NCBI GenBank assembly: GCA_017430835.1
Contig: JAFRMD010000143.1
Location: 1-20,029, forward strand
Length of the DNA stretch: 20,029 nucleotides
Source of the DNA: Methanosphaera sp.
GTDB taxonomy: Archaea; Methanobacteriota; Methanobacteria; Methanobacteriales; Methanobacteriaceae
Reading direction: 5' to 3'
The position numbers and the translations under genes were made by a program. The notes beneath the pieces are model-generated. The model was not told the DNA's origin. It did no database searches and worked only from the letters and a program-made list of their open reading frames with translations. Positions 8,035 to 15,325 of the stretch are shown one piece after another (positions within the stretch are counted from its first letter, which is position 1; the number at the start of each line of letters is the position of its first letter).

Positions 8035-8592
8035 TTAGTTTATTTTTTGTACGGCTTTTATTCCTTCTTCGAATGCTTTGATGTTTAATTCTTCCGTTCC
8101 TGGAGGTACACTATCAAGTATTGATTCTTTTGCGGCTTCTTTAGTTATTACTCCAGTTGCTTCTACAAATGATCCCAGCATTACTATGTTTGATACAATT
8201 TTTTTTCCAATTGTTTCTTCGGCTGTTGCTGTTGCTTTTGAGGCGTATACTTCTAGTTTTTTGTCTGTGATAATTTCTTCTATTTCTTCTTTGTATACTA
8301 AGTCTGGATCGATTAGAAGTATTGCTCCTTCTTGAATGTCGTCTATGTATTTTATTAGTGCTTCATGACTCATTGCTACAAATATTTGAGGGTTGTCAAC
8401 TTTTGGATAGTCTATTTGTTCGTCGCTTACTACTACTTCTGTACGACTTGCTCCTCCTCTGGCTTCTGGTCCGTATGATTGTGTTTGTACTGCATAGTTT
8501 TTGTCAAATAGTGATGCTGCTTTTGCTATTACTATTCCACACATTATTACTCCTTGTCCTCCGAAACCTGCTATTCGTATATCTGCTCTCAT
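8035..8592 (-). CDS. korC: 2-oxoglutarate:ferredoxin oxidoreductase, gamma subunit
   Basis: This is the small gamma-type subunit of the four-subunit enzyme that reversibly carboxylates succinyl-CoA to 2-oxoglutarate with reduced ferredoxin. The 185-residue product has the family N-terminal loop RIAGFGGQGVIMCG (residues 6-19) and the segment QSYGPEARGGASRTEVVVS, which contacts CoA in related oxidoreductases. Only 4 bases separate it from korB and 14 from sucC, so it is in the middle of a single transcript. Assignment to the 2-oxoglutarate rather than the pyruvate enzyme rests on the korD-A-B-C order, the adjoining sucC, and remembered synteny with other Methanobacteriales. Confidence 0.93.
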   Translation of the reverse strand: MRADIRIAGFGGQGVIMCGIVIAKAASLFDKNYAVQTQSYGPEARGGASRTEVVVSDEQIDYPKVDNPQIFVAMSHEALIKYIDDIQEGAILLIDPDLVYKEEIEEIITDKKLEVYASKATATAEETIGKKIVSNIVMLGSFVEATGVITKEAAKESILDSVPPGTEELNIKAFEEGIKAVQKIN

Positions 8593-8596
8593 GTTT

Positions 8597-9460
8597 TTAT
8601 TCCCCCTTGTATGCCTTATTTATATTATCGTCAGGGTTTACGTCTGTGTGTTTTCTTGTTATGTCTTCCAGTGCTTCGACGAATTCTTTACGAGGTTTGT
8701 TTATGTATACTCCGGTGATGATTTTTCCTTGTAGTTGGTCATCGTCCATGTCTTTTGATTGTTCTATTGTGATTGTGTTTTCCTTTATCCAGTTTATCAT
8801 TTCTACTGGGCTTCTGATTTTGTTTTTTCTTCCATAGTATGTTGGGCATTGTGCTACTACTTCGATAAATGAGAATCCTTTGTTTTCCAGTCCGTCCTTT
8901 ATTGCTTTGGATACTTGTATTGGTTGGGCTGTTGTGTATTTTGCCACGTATGTTGCTCCTGCTGCTTTTGCTACTTCTGCTATGTTGAATGGTTTGTCAG
9001 TTGAACCGTATGGTGCTGTTGTTGCATAACTTCCCTCTGGACTTGTTGGACTAATTTGTCCTCCTGTCATTCCGTAGATGTCATTGTTGATACATATTAC
9101 TGTAAGGTCTATGTTTCTTCTTGCTGCGTGTATAAGATGGTTTCCTCCAATACTTGTTGCGTCTCCATCTCCAGTTACTACTATTACATCCTGTTTTGGA
9201 TTTGCTGTTTTTAGTCCTGTTGCAAATGCCAATGCTCTTCCGTGTGTTGTGTGAAGGGAGTCACATTTTACATATCCTGGTATTCTTGATGAGCATCCTA
9301 TACCAGATACCATACTTATGTTTTCGAAGTCTACATTTGACATTTCTATTGCATTAAATAGTGTGTTTAATACTATTCCATCTCCACATCCTGGACAGAA
9401 TATGTGAGGTAATCTTTCTTGGCGTAGATACTTTAGGAATTTGTGCTGATGATCTGCCAT
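8597..9460 (-). CDS. korB: 2-oxoglutarate:ferredoxin oxidoreductase, beta subunit (TPP-binding)
   Basis: Carries thiamine diphosphate and a 4Fe-4S cluster in the 2-oxoglutarate synthase complex. In the 287-residue chain, FCPGCGDG (Cys22, Cys25) and GIGCSSRIPGY (Cys56) supply cluster ligands and the substrate loop. The thiamine diphosphate/Mg motif starts at GDGD (97-100) and ends at INND (125-127), followed by IYGMTGGQ. The gene lies 2 bases after korA and 4 before korC. Among its first 50 codons 34 end in A or C, the mirror image of taw1 on the other strand. Confidence 0.96.
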   Translation of the reverse strand: MADHQHKFLKYLRQERLPHIFCPGCGDGIVLNTLFNAIEMSNVDFENISMVSGIGCSSRIPGYVKCDSLHTTHGRALAFATGLKTANPKQDVIVVTGDGDATSIGGNHLIHAARRNIDLTVICINNDIYGMTGGQISPTSPEGSYATTAPYGSTDKPFNIAEVAKAAGATYVAKYTTAQPIQVSKAIKDGLENKGFSFIEVVAQCPTYYGRKNKIRSPVEMINWIKENTITIEQSKDMDDDQLQGKIITGVYINKPRKEFVEALEDITRKHTDVNPDDNINKAYKGE

Positions 9461-9462
9461 TG

Positions 9463-10587
9463 TTAGTCCTCCTTTATTTTGTTAAGTATTTCTGTTGGTG
9501 TGTGTAGTGCTCCACCTATTTTTGGTATTAGTTCTACTTTTGCATGTTTTCCCAGCACCCTATCCACTTCAAGGTATACTTGTCCAAGGTTTAGTTCAGG
9601 TACTATGATTCTTTTTGCATTTTCTGTTAGTTGTAATATTTCTTCTTCTGCGAATGGCCATACTGTTGCTAGTTTTAAGTATCCTACTTTTAGACCTTCT
9701 TGTCTTGCTTGTTTTACTGCTGTTAGTGCACTTCGTGATGGAATTCCGTATGCGAGCACTACTGTTTCTGCATCATCCAAGTATTTTGATTCTATTATTG
9801 CTATGTCCTTTCTGTTTTTTAGTACTTTATTGCATAGTCTTGTGACTAGTTGTGTGTGTGTTTCTTCATCATCAGTACTTGGATATCCTCTTTTGTCGTG
9901 TGTTAGTCCTGTTACGTGTATGTTGTATCCTTGTCCGAATGATGGCATTGGTGTTGTCTGGTTTTCTGGTGCATCATATGGTAGGTAGTTGTCTGTTTTT
10001 GGTGGCATTTGTCTTGGTATGATTTCTACTTTTTCAGGTACTGTAATTTTTTCCCTCATGTGTCCTACAATTTCATCTGCCATTACAAATACGGGGCATC
10101 GGTATTTTTCTGCCAGATTGAATGCTTTAACTGTGTAGTCAAAGCATTCCTGTACACTGCTTGGTGCTAGTGCTATTGTTTCGTAGTCTCCGTGTGATCC
10201 CCATCTGGTTTGCATCATGTCCGCTTGTGCGGATCGTGTTGGTTGTCCTGTGGATGGTGATCCTCTTTGCATATTGATTATTACTATTGGAGTTTCGGTC
10301 ATTACTGCATATCCTATGTTTTCTTGCATTAATGATATTCCAGGACCACTTGTTGCTGTCACTACTTTTTGTCCAGCCCATGCAGCCCCTATTATTGCAC
10401 CTACTGCTGCTATTTCATCTTCCATCTGCACGAAGTGTCCACCAATTAATGGCAGTTCTTTTGACATTACTTCTGCAATTTCTGTTGATGGTGTTATCGG
10501 GTATCCTGCAAAGAATGTGCAACCAGCTGCTATTGCACCCATTGCACAGGCTTCGTTTCCTTGTACAAAATATTCTTTATCCGCCAT
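9463..10587 (-). CDS. korA: 2-oxoglutarate:ferredoxin oxidoreductase, alpha subunit
   Basis: The large catalytic subunit that binds the thiamine cofactor pyrimidine ring and the 2-oxoacid. It shows the family N-terminus VQGNEACAMGAIAAGCTFFAGYPITPSTEI, with GYPITPST at about residues 29-36, then EDEIAAVGAIIGAAWAG, ATSGPGISLM, GSPSTGQPT and RWGSHGD. The C-domain has VVLAYGIPSRSA and PELNLGQ. The start chosen is the ATG at 10587, because GAGG (10597-10600) lies 9 bases upstream of it. The earlier in-frame ATG at 10596 would abut the ribosome-binding site and overlap korD. With this start the product is 374 residues and korD ends just before it. Confidence 0.95.
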   Translation of the reverse strand: MADKEYFVQGNEACAMGAIAAGCTFFAGYPITPSTEIAEVMSKELPLIGGHFVQMEDEIAAVGAIIGAAWAGQKVVTATSGPGISLMQENIGYAVMTETPIVIINMQRGSPSTGQPTRSAQADMMQTRWGSHGDYETIALAPSSVQECFDYTVKAFNLAEKYRCPVFVMADEIVGHMREKITVPEKVEIIPRQMPPKTDNYLPYDAPENQTTPMPSFGQGYNIHVTGLTHDKRGYPSTDDEETHTQLVTRLCNKVLKNRKDIAIIESKYLDDAETVVLAYGIPSRSALTAVKQARQEGLKVGYLKLATVWPFAEEEILQLTENAKRIIVPELNLGQVYLEVDRVLGKHAKVELIPKIGGALHTPTEILNKIKED

Positions 10588-10588
10588 T

Positions 10589-10786
10589 TTAATCATCCTC
10601 TATAGAAATTGCTTGATCAGGACACATTAATGTGCATAGTTGACATTTTGTGCATTTTTCAACTTCCGGTATTGGAATATGTACACCTTTTTGATTGATT
10701 TCTTTAGATGGAGTGTACACATCAAATGGACAGCTATCTACACATAAAAAGCATCCTTTACATAAGTTTTCATTAATGTATATCAT
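10589..10786 (-). CDS. korD: 2-oxoglutarate:ferredoxin oxidoreductase, delta (ferredoxin-like) subunit
   Basis: A 65-residue bis-4Fe-4S protein that passes electrons between external ferredoxin and the catalytic subunits. The two cluster motifs are CKGCFLCVDSCP (residues 8-19) and CTKCQLCTLMCP at about 44-55, each CxxCxxCxxxCP. It is the first gene of korDABC-sucC. AAGGTAA lies about 5 bases before the start ATG. Its codon use is less A/C-biased than that of korA and korB. Confidence 0.95.
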   Translation of the reverse strand: MIYINENLCKGCFLCVDSCPFDVYTPSKEINQKGVHIPIPEVEKCTKCQLCTLMCPDQAISIEDD

Positions 10787-10810
10787 TTTTATTACCTTGA
10801 TATTATTAAT

Positions 10811-10834
10811 AGGAATATTATTTCCTTATATTAA
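10811..10834 (-). promoter_or_regulatory. kor operon promoter with flanking inverted repeat
   Basis: On the minus strand TTAATATA (10827-10834) is a plausible TATA box 41-48 bases before the korD start. Directly beside it, AGGAA (10811-10815) and TTCCT (10822-10826) form an inverted repeat around 6 bases, between the TATA box and the gene. That is a typical spot for an archaeal repressor. Both calls are by motif only. Confidence 0.4.
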
Positions 10835-10845
10835 CTTGTAAGTTT

Positions 10846-10896
10846 TTTTCATGAAAATTTTGTAAATCATGATGTGTTAGATGATTTCAAATCATC
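10846..10896. repeat. Two perfect palindromes upstream of the kor operon
   Basis: TTTTCATGAAAA (10846-10857) is a perfect 12-base palindrome. GATGATTTCAAATCATC (10880-10896) has perfect 8-base arms around one C. They lie 12-62 bases upstream of the proposed kor TATA box and could bind an activator or a dimeric repressor. They belong to the 671-base gene-free stretch 10787-11457, which is otherwise A/T-rich without coding signal. Confidence 0.5.
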
Positions 10897-11220
10897 ATAT
10901 TCTCACATTATATATAATATATGTGCATAATAGTATTAAAAGAATATGCTATATTTATCATGATTCATAATGGTAATTGTTTTTAAAATTTTTTTATGTG
11001 AACTTTACTTTTTTTAATCTAGTTTTTTGTAGGATTTACTGTTATGTGTTATGATTTTTCTTAATGAAATATTATTAGAAAATATTGCATTATATTCTTA
11101 ATCAAGTTTTATTATTTATTTGAATAATTATTTTAAATATTAAGATAAAATATGTTTTATTTTATATATTTAGGGTTAATTAATAATTTTTTAGATATTT
11201 GATATGTTTTTTAAAATTTG

Positions 11221-11410
11221 AAATCAACATTTGAAAAACAACAATTTATAGTAGTGTCAAATGTAAAATGATGAAATCATATTTTAGAAATCAACATTTA
11301 TTTTTTGAATTTGAAAAGTTGAAATTCAAAATCAAAAATCAACATTTTCCATTGAATCAATATTTTTGATTGTTTGAAAAACATATTTTGAAAGTATGAA
11401 ATCAACATTT
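11221..11410. repeat. Iteron-like block: four exact 12-base direct repeats with hairpins
   Basis: AAATCAACATTT occurs exactly at 11221-11232, 11288-11299, 11336-11347 and 11399-11410. Three copies are preceded by G. Weaker relatives appear at 11273 (GAAATCATATTT) and 11354 (GAATCAATATTT). Start-to-start distances are 67, 48 and 63 bases. Between them is a perfect 10-base-pair hairpin, TTTTGAATTT (11303-11312) with AAATTCAAAA (11322-11331), and a second one, AATCAAAAAT (11330-11339) with ATTTTTGATT (11362-11371). The block ends 47 bases before the start of the ribbon-helix-helix/coiled-coil gene. It is the most structured non-coding DNA in the window. Autoregulatory operators, a partition-type site or a protein-loading site are all possible. 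Confidence 0.7.
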
Positions 11411-11445
11411 TAAATATTATGTTAAATATAATAATAAATAAGCAA

Positions 11446-11450
11446 GAGGT
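11446..11450 (+). promoter_or_regulatory. Ribosome-binding site deciding the start at 11458
   Basis: GAGGT is 7 bases before the ATG at 11458. The upstream in-frame ATG at 11419 has no such site, so the short form of the protein is preferred. A/T-rich TATA-like sequence (TTAAATATA, about 11422-11430) precedes it. Confidence 0.6.
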
Positions 11451-11457
11451 TATAATT

Positions 11458-12177
11458 ATGGCTGAAGAATATGTTAGAAAAACTATCAAGTTAAACAAGC
11501 AGTTATGGGATAAATTTCAGGAAAAAATTGAAGAAGAATATGGTTCCACATATAAACATACCTCGGAGGAAATGGAAAAAGCAATTGAAAATTATATTGA
11601 TGATGATATTGTTGATATTGAAAAATCAAAAACAAAAATCAACAATTTAAATGATGAAATCAAAGATCTTAAAAATAAAGTTGTTAGTCTTGAGAAGGAT
11701 AATGAAAAATTAAATGATGACTTATTAAATGAGAAAACTTTGAACAAAAAGAGAGATGCTGATAATCAACAGCTTAAAGATAGTTTAAATAAGATTACCA
11801 TTGATAAAAACAACTTAGAAAATCAGGTTGATAGTTTAGATAAAGAGAATACTTCATTGCAAAATGAAAATAAAAAATTAGCAGATTCCAATCATGAACT
11901 TGAACTTGAAAACAAGAATTTAAAAGAGAAATACATGATTCAAGTTGAAGAAACAAATAGACAGGTTCAAGAGAATACTAAGATTAAGAATAAACGTGAA
12001 CATGCACAGGAAAGACTTAATAAAACTCAGGATGAACTGAATGATACTCTTAAAAGGTTAGAGAAGTACAGTTTTGCTATTGGCCAAGTTCAGAATATGA
12101 GTTTTATTGACAGATTGTTTAACAGACTACCAGAACAAGTTAAACAGTTACAGCCGGGCAAAGATGAAAAAGAATAG
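11458..12177 (+). CDS. Probable ribbon-helix-helix DNA-binding protein with long coiled coil
   Basis: Not recognised as a named gene. The 239-residue product begins with VRKTIKLNKQLWDKFQEKIEEEYGS (residues 6-30), a short basic strand followed by helix, then a second helical part TSEEMEKAIENYI. This order resembles ribbon-helix-helix DNA-binding domains. From about residue 52 to 200 there is an uninterrupted Lys/Glu/Asn/Leu heptad-like coiled coil. The end holds an amphipathic segment FIDRLFNRLPEQVKQL. No signal peptide or membrane span is seen, so it should be cytoplasmic. It lies immediately downstream of the 12-base repeat block, which makes the repeats its likely binding sites. The gene converges on mptD with only 8 bases between stops. 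The coiled coil is certain; the DNA-binding call is an inference from pattern. A structural or filament protein is the alternative. Confidence 0.65.
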   Translation: MAEEYVRKTIKLNKQLWDKFQEKIEEEYGSTYKHTSEEMEKAIENYIDDDIVDIEKSKTKINNLNDEIKDLKNKVVSLEKDNEKLNDDLLNEKTLNKKRDADNQQLKDSLNKITIDKNNLENQVDSLDKENTSLQNENKKLADSNHELELENKNLKEKYMIQVEETNRQVQENTKIKNKREHAQERLNKTQDELNDTLKRLEKYSFAIGQVQNMSFIDRLFNRLPEQVKQLQPGKDEKE

Positions 12178-12185
12178 ATTATTGG

Positions 12186-12545
12186 TTAATCTTCTATATA
12201 CATTATTGGATATTGCAAATCTTCATCGTATGATATACATGTGGTGATAATTTTTTCATCAATTTTAGTAGTAAGTTTGACTTGTAACATATCCCCTGTC
12301 AAAGAAGTATAACCCATCACCCCACTATTTTTTACTACAAGATTTTTATCAATTTTAACTTCAACATCTATAAGGGCAGGTTGCAATAGTATGCTTTCTG
12401 TTATTGCTTTTTCTAATGAAGGAATTGTATCCACATTAACTGGTGTTCCAACAAATTGATGGAAAAGAGCACCCATACTTATTCCACCCTCAAAAATTGC
12501 GCGTTCACGACTTGTTAAATTTTTAAAATAATCTTCCTCTTTCAT
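12186..12545 (-). CDS. mptD: Archaeal 7,8-dihydroneopterin aldolase
   Basis: Cleaves 7,8-dihydroneopterin to 6-hydroxymethyl-7,8-dihydropterin and glycolaldehyde in methanopterin synthesis. The family signature ERAIFEGGISMGALFHQFVG (residues 14-33) is plain. Glu19, His29, Gln55 and a C-terminal Tyr106 fall at the relative spacings of the residues reported as important in the Methanocaldococcus enzyme. I chose the ATG at 12545, giving 119 residues, which fits the family. A longer reading from 12587 would overlap the upstream gene by 32 bases and add a His-rich tail that looks like read-through of that gene's end. The ribosome-binding site is weak. It is the third gene of a likely pssA - SAF-domain gene - mptD transcript; the upstream stop is 10 bases away. 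Confidence 0.88.
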   Translation of the reverse strand: MKEEDYFKNLTSRERAIFEGGISMGALFHQFVGTPVNVDTIPSLEKAITESILLQPALIDVEVKIDKNLVVKNSGVMGYTSLTGDMLQVKLTTKIDEKIITTCISYDEDLQYPIMYIED

Positions 12546-12555
12546 ATTATCATCT

Positions 12556-13653
12556 TCAATATAAGTTAACCCATGATGGTGCATCATAGGTTGGAATAGT
12601 TAATATTATATTATCCATGTTTTCTATTAAATATTCAACACTGTCTCTTGGAACTTCAAGCATGATAATATACTCCACATCCAACTCACCTATATGGGAT
12701 GTTCTCTCATAATTAGATAATCTTTCGCCATAATCTTCAAGCAAGACTTTTAACTGTTTTTCACTATAAGTTCCGGCTGCTTTTGCAGACATGACCTGTT
12801 GAATGTCTAAAGTGTTTGATTGAGAATAATTTCTGCTTTTAGGGGATTGGGATAACTCCAGATTTTGTTCAATATTTCCCGAGTCCTTAGATCTTAGTAT
12901 TGATACCACTACTGATCCTCCAACAATTTTCATGGGGGCATTTTCATCTTGAATAACAGCTGTAGTGTTGTTAAGTGTTTGGTTCATATCCTCCTCTTCT
13001 TGATGCGGCTGTTCAATATTAGTTTTGTAAATGTCTACTGTATTTCCTTCTGTTATTAATCCGCTTGCTGCTTGTTTACGATTTATACTAAGGGGTATGA
13101 TTACTGAATCAACAGTTTTTATAGACATTTGAGCTAATTTATGAGTATCTGCTGAGTTAATGTAGTTTGTTGCATTTTTGATGTTCATTATATCGGATGA
13201 GTTACTTGTCTGTATTTCTATTCTTCCGTATTTATCCTTCATTTGTTGAACTTGATTAAGAAGCTGACTTTTTAGTATGGGATAAATACGGTCTTCCACA
13301 TTTATCCTATCCAATTCTTCGATTGAATTTGCCTGTTGGATTTCTAATATGAGGGCTTGTTGATTCTGGCCGTCATCTTCTTTTAGTAATGAATTTACTT
13401 CATTAATTTTATCCTGTTTTGCATTTTCTAGTTCTTCCTGTTGTGGGGCAAATATTAGGAAATAGTAGGAAATTGAAAAGATTAATATGATTATTAATAA
13501 AACAACAATTATTCCTGTCATTAATTCCTTTTTTTCATCTTGTTTAAATTTTTGATGACGTTTATTTAGTATTCTTTCTTTATTATTTTCTGAATCAAGA
13601 ATGTGATTTAATTCATCAAAGTATTTTATTATTTTGTCTTTTAGTTCTTTCAT
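12556..13653 (-). CDS. Membrane-anchored SAF/CpaB-like protein (DUF515-type)
   Basis: Function unknown. The 365-residue chain has a charged cytoplasmic N-terminus of 44 residues, one membrane span at about 45-67, then an acidic, Gln-rich extracellular part. Residues near 195-225 (IIPLSINRKQAASGLITEGNTVDIYKT) resemble the SAF domain of CpaB/RcpC pilus-assembly proteins, where a conserved A-x-G-x-I-x-x-G-x-x-VDV stretch occurs. The overall layout recalls the archaeal DUF515 family; that name is from memory and not verified. It sits 40 bases after pssA and 10 before mptD on the same strand, so it is probably co-transcribed. No clear ribosome-binding site precedes the ATG. The context, lipid head-group synthesis on one side and coenzyme synthesis on the other, does not settle its job; an envelope or pilus role is the best guess. 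Confidence 0.6.
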   Translation of the reverse strand: MKELKDKIIKYFDELNHILDSENNKERILNKRHQKFKQDEKKELMTGIIVVLLIIILIFSISYYFLIFAPQQEELENAKQDKINEVNSLLKEDDGQNQQALILEIQQANSIEELDRINVEDRIYPILKSQLLNQVQQMKDKYGRIEIQTSNSSDIMNIKNATNYINSADTHKLAQMSIKTVDSVIIPLSINRKQAASGLITEGNTVDIYKTNIEQPHQEEEDMNQTLNNTTAVIQDENAPMKIVGGSVVVSILRSKDSGNIEQNLELSQSPKSRNYSQSNTLDIQQVMSAKAAGTYSEKQLKVLLEDYGERLSNYERTSHIGELDVEYIIMLEVPRDSVEYLIENMDNIILTIPTYDAPSWVNLY

Positions 13654-13693
13654 AACTTGCTTTTGTGGGAAAATAAGGTAAAAAGAGGAGTGT

Positions 13694-14368
13694 TTATTCC
13701 TTATGATAAAGTGGAGTTAAGATGTAACATATCACCAACAATATTAAAGTCATTGAAGGTATATTATATAGCATTTGGTTTAGTGGTATTATTAAAGTTG
13801 GAATAAGTAGTATAGCTGATACTATGAATACCAACTTGTTTTTGATTTTTGGATATTTGTAGTTTGATACCATTAGGATTGCTATTATGGTCATTAATAT
13901 TATTATCAGATACTGGTTTTGTATTTGTGATATTAGTATTAATGATAACATGAATGAGGATACTGGAATTGGCAGTCCTATAAATGTTTTTGTAGGTCCT
14001 GTTTGTTCTGTTATTATTGTGTTGTATCTGCTTAGTCTTAATACTCCACAGGAGAGGAGCAGTACTGCTGGAATTAACATCAGATAATTATTGTATAATT
14101 CAAATAGTATTACTGCCGGAGCAACTCCGAAGGAGATAACATCAGCCAACGAATCCATTGTTTCTCCGAATACCTCTTTTGTATTGCTAGGAAATCTTCT
14201 TGCCAGTGGCCCGTCTATGGCATCAAATGCTACTGCCAGTATTAATAGTAATGCTGCATATATTGGTTGATGGTAGTATGCTGCTATGATTGCAAACATT
14301 CCCGATAATGCATTTGCTAGGGAGGCCAAATCAGCTACGCCTATCATTTTTATTATATTAGTTTCCAT
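13694..14368 (-). CDS. pssA: Archaetidylserine synthase (CDP-alcohol phosphatidyltransferase)
   Basis: Exchanges CMP of CDP-archaeol for L-serine, giving archaetidylserine in the membrane. The 224-residue hydrophobic protein has several membrane spans and the CDP-alcohol phosphotransferase motif at residues 49-76: D49-x2-D52-G53-x2-A56-R57, then G68-x3-D72-x3-D76. The gap between Arg57 and Gly68 is 10 residues against the usual 8. SLADVISFGVAPA after the motif is typical of the serine-specific subfamily, as is IGLPIPVSSF. The ATG is preceded by AAGGATGA (14378-14385) at a spacing of 9. TATATATA-like sequence at 14402-14411 is the likely promoter. It is first in a transcript with the SAF-domain gene and mptD. 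Serine as substrate is inferred from subfamily features. Confidence 0.92.
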   Translation of the reverse strand: METNIIKMIGVADLASLANALSGMFAIIAAYYHQPIYAALLLILAVAFDAIDGPLARRFPSNTKEVFGETMDSLADVISFGVAPAVILFELYNNYLMLIPAVLLLSCGVLRLSRYNTIITEQTGPTKTFIGLPIPVSSFMLSLILISQIQNQYLIIILMTIIAILMVSNYKYPKIKNKLVFIVSAILLIPTLIIPLNQMLYNIPSMTLILLVICYILTPLYHKE

Positions 14369-14401
14369 ATGCCATATTCATCCTTGTAATATCTTATGGT
14401 A

Positions 14402-14411
14402 TTATATATAT
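14402..14411 (-). promoter_or_regulatory. TATA box of the pssA transcript
   Basis: On the minus strand AATATATATA lies about 35-45 bases before the pssA start and some 17 bases before its ribosome-binding site. The 229-base divergent spacer (14369-14597) also has TATA-like stretches for rnhB near 14529-14538 and 14546-14557. Nothing else is visible in it. Confidence 0.45.
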
Positions 14412-14597
14412 TGGGTTTTATAGATATTATTTCTTAATATTTCTTTTTACGCTTATTTTTATAAAATTTATTTAATATTTGTATTAATAAATATCATAAT
14501 TATTTATAATTAAACATTGTTTATATTATTATATATATTTTTAGATTATATTATAAAAAAATAAAGAATTATTATTATGAAAAAAAAATAATAATAT

Positions 14598-15236
14598 ATG
14601 CAAACGATAAGCGATGAAAGCCTAATCATAGGAATTGATGAAGCAGGACGAGGTTCAGTAATAGGTCCTCTAGTAATAGGAGGAGTACTGATGAAAAGAA
14701 AAAAACTTCGATTCCTAGATAGAATAGGCGTAAAAGATTCAAAAAAACTCACATCAAAAACAAGAACAACAGTATCCCGTAAAATAAAAAAAATTGCACA
14801 ATTTGAAACAAGAATCATAACTGCAGAAGAAATAGATAACCTGCGATTAAATGGAACAAACCTTAATCAAATAGAAACAAATGCAATGGTGGACATTATT
14901 AAAACATTTAATCCAGACCTATGCTACATAGACTGTATAGATGTGAATGAACAAAGGTTTCATGACAATATACAAAAAATTAACCCTGAAATGGAAGTTA
15001 TTACAGAACATAAGGCCGATGATTCATACCAAATTGTCTCGGCAGCATCCATAATAGCAAAGGTGGAACGAGACAAACAATTGGCAATAATTAGAAACGA
15101 ATATGGAAGTGTAGGATCAGGATATCCAAGTGACAAATACACAATAGAATACTTAAAAAGTTTAAATAATGATTTTCCGCCAATCGTTAGAAAAACATGG
15201 AATACCATAAAAAATTTACAAGAGAATAATGAATAA
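14598..15236 (+). CDS. rnhB: Ribonuclease HII
   Basis: Cuts the RNA strand of RNA/DNA hybrids, removing primers and misincorporated ribonucleotides. The 212-residue protein has the type 2 RNase H active site: IGIDEAGRGSVIGPLV (Asp14, Glu15), YIDCIDVN with Asp112, and EHKADDSYQIVSAASIIAKVERD with Asp141. GVKDSKKLT (residues 44-52) is the conserved substrate-binding loop. Length fits archaeal RNase HII. No ribosome-binding site is seen before the ATG; the leader is A-rich, so a short or leaderless transcript is likely. It is divergent from pssA and begins a plus-strand series that ends with purO. Confidence 0.96.
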   Translation: MQTISDESLIIGIDEAGRGSVIGPLVIGGVLMKRKKLRFLDRIGVKDSKKLTSKTRTTVSRKIKKIAQFETRIITAEEIDNLRLNGTNLNQIETNAMVDIIKTFNPDLCYIDCIDVNEQRFHDNIQKINPEMEVITEHKADDSYQIVSAASIIAKVERDKQLAIIRNEYGSVGSGYPSDKYTIEYLKSLNNDFPPIVRKTWNTIKNLQENNE

Positions 15237-15271
15237 AATATGTCGGCTAAAATTATATACTTAAAAGACTA

Positions 15272-15290
15272 AAATATATATTATATATTA
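15272..15290 (+). promoter_or_regulatory. TATA-rich promoter before exbB
   Basis: AAATATATATTATATATTA lies 36-54 bases before the exbB ATG, and AGGAGTT follows 7 bases before the start. The spacing fits an archaeal promoter with a short leader; the exact box cannot be chosen. Confidence 0.45.
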
Positions 15291-15325
15291 ACAAATCTTA
15301 CTAAGAAAGTATAGGAGTTAAATAA

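Noticed and set aside
11221..11410. CRISPR array
   Set aside because: The repeated unit is only 12-13 bases, spacers vary from 36 to 55 bases and contain hairpins, and no cas gene is in the window.
11298..11498. Minus-strand 66-codon ORF over the repeat block
   Set aside because: It is Phe/Ile/Lys-rich, lies wholly in AT-rich repeat DNA and runs into the start of the opposite-strand gene; no ribosome-binding site or family resemblance.
12546..12587. Longer mptD start at 12587
   Set aside because: It would overlap the upstream gene by 32 bases and add residues that do not belong to the family; the 119-residue form fits.
14577..14591. Tiny ORF (MKKK-stop) just before rnhB as a leader peptide
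   Set aside because: It arises from an A-rich run, has no ribosome-binding site, and no regulatory logic is visible.
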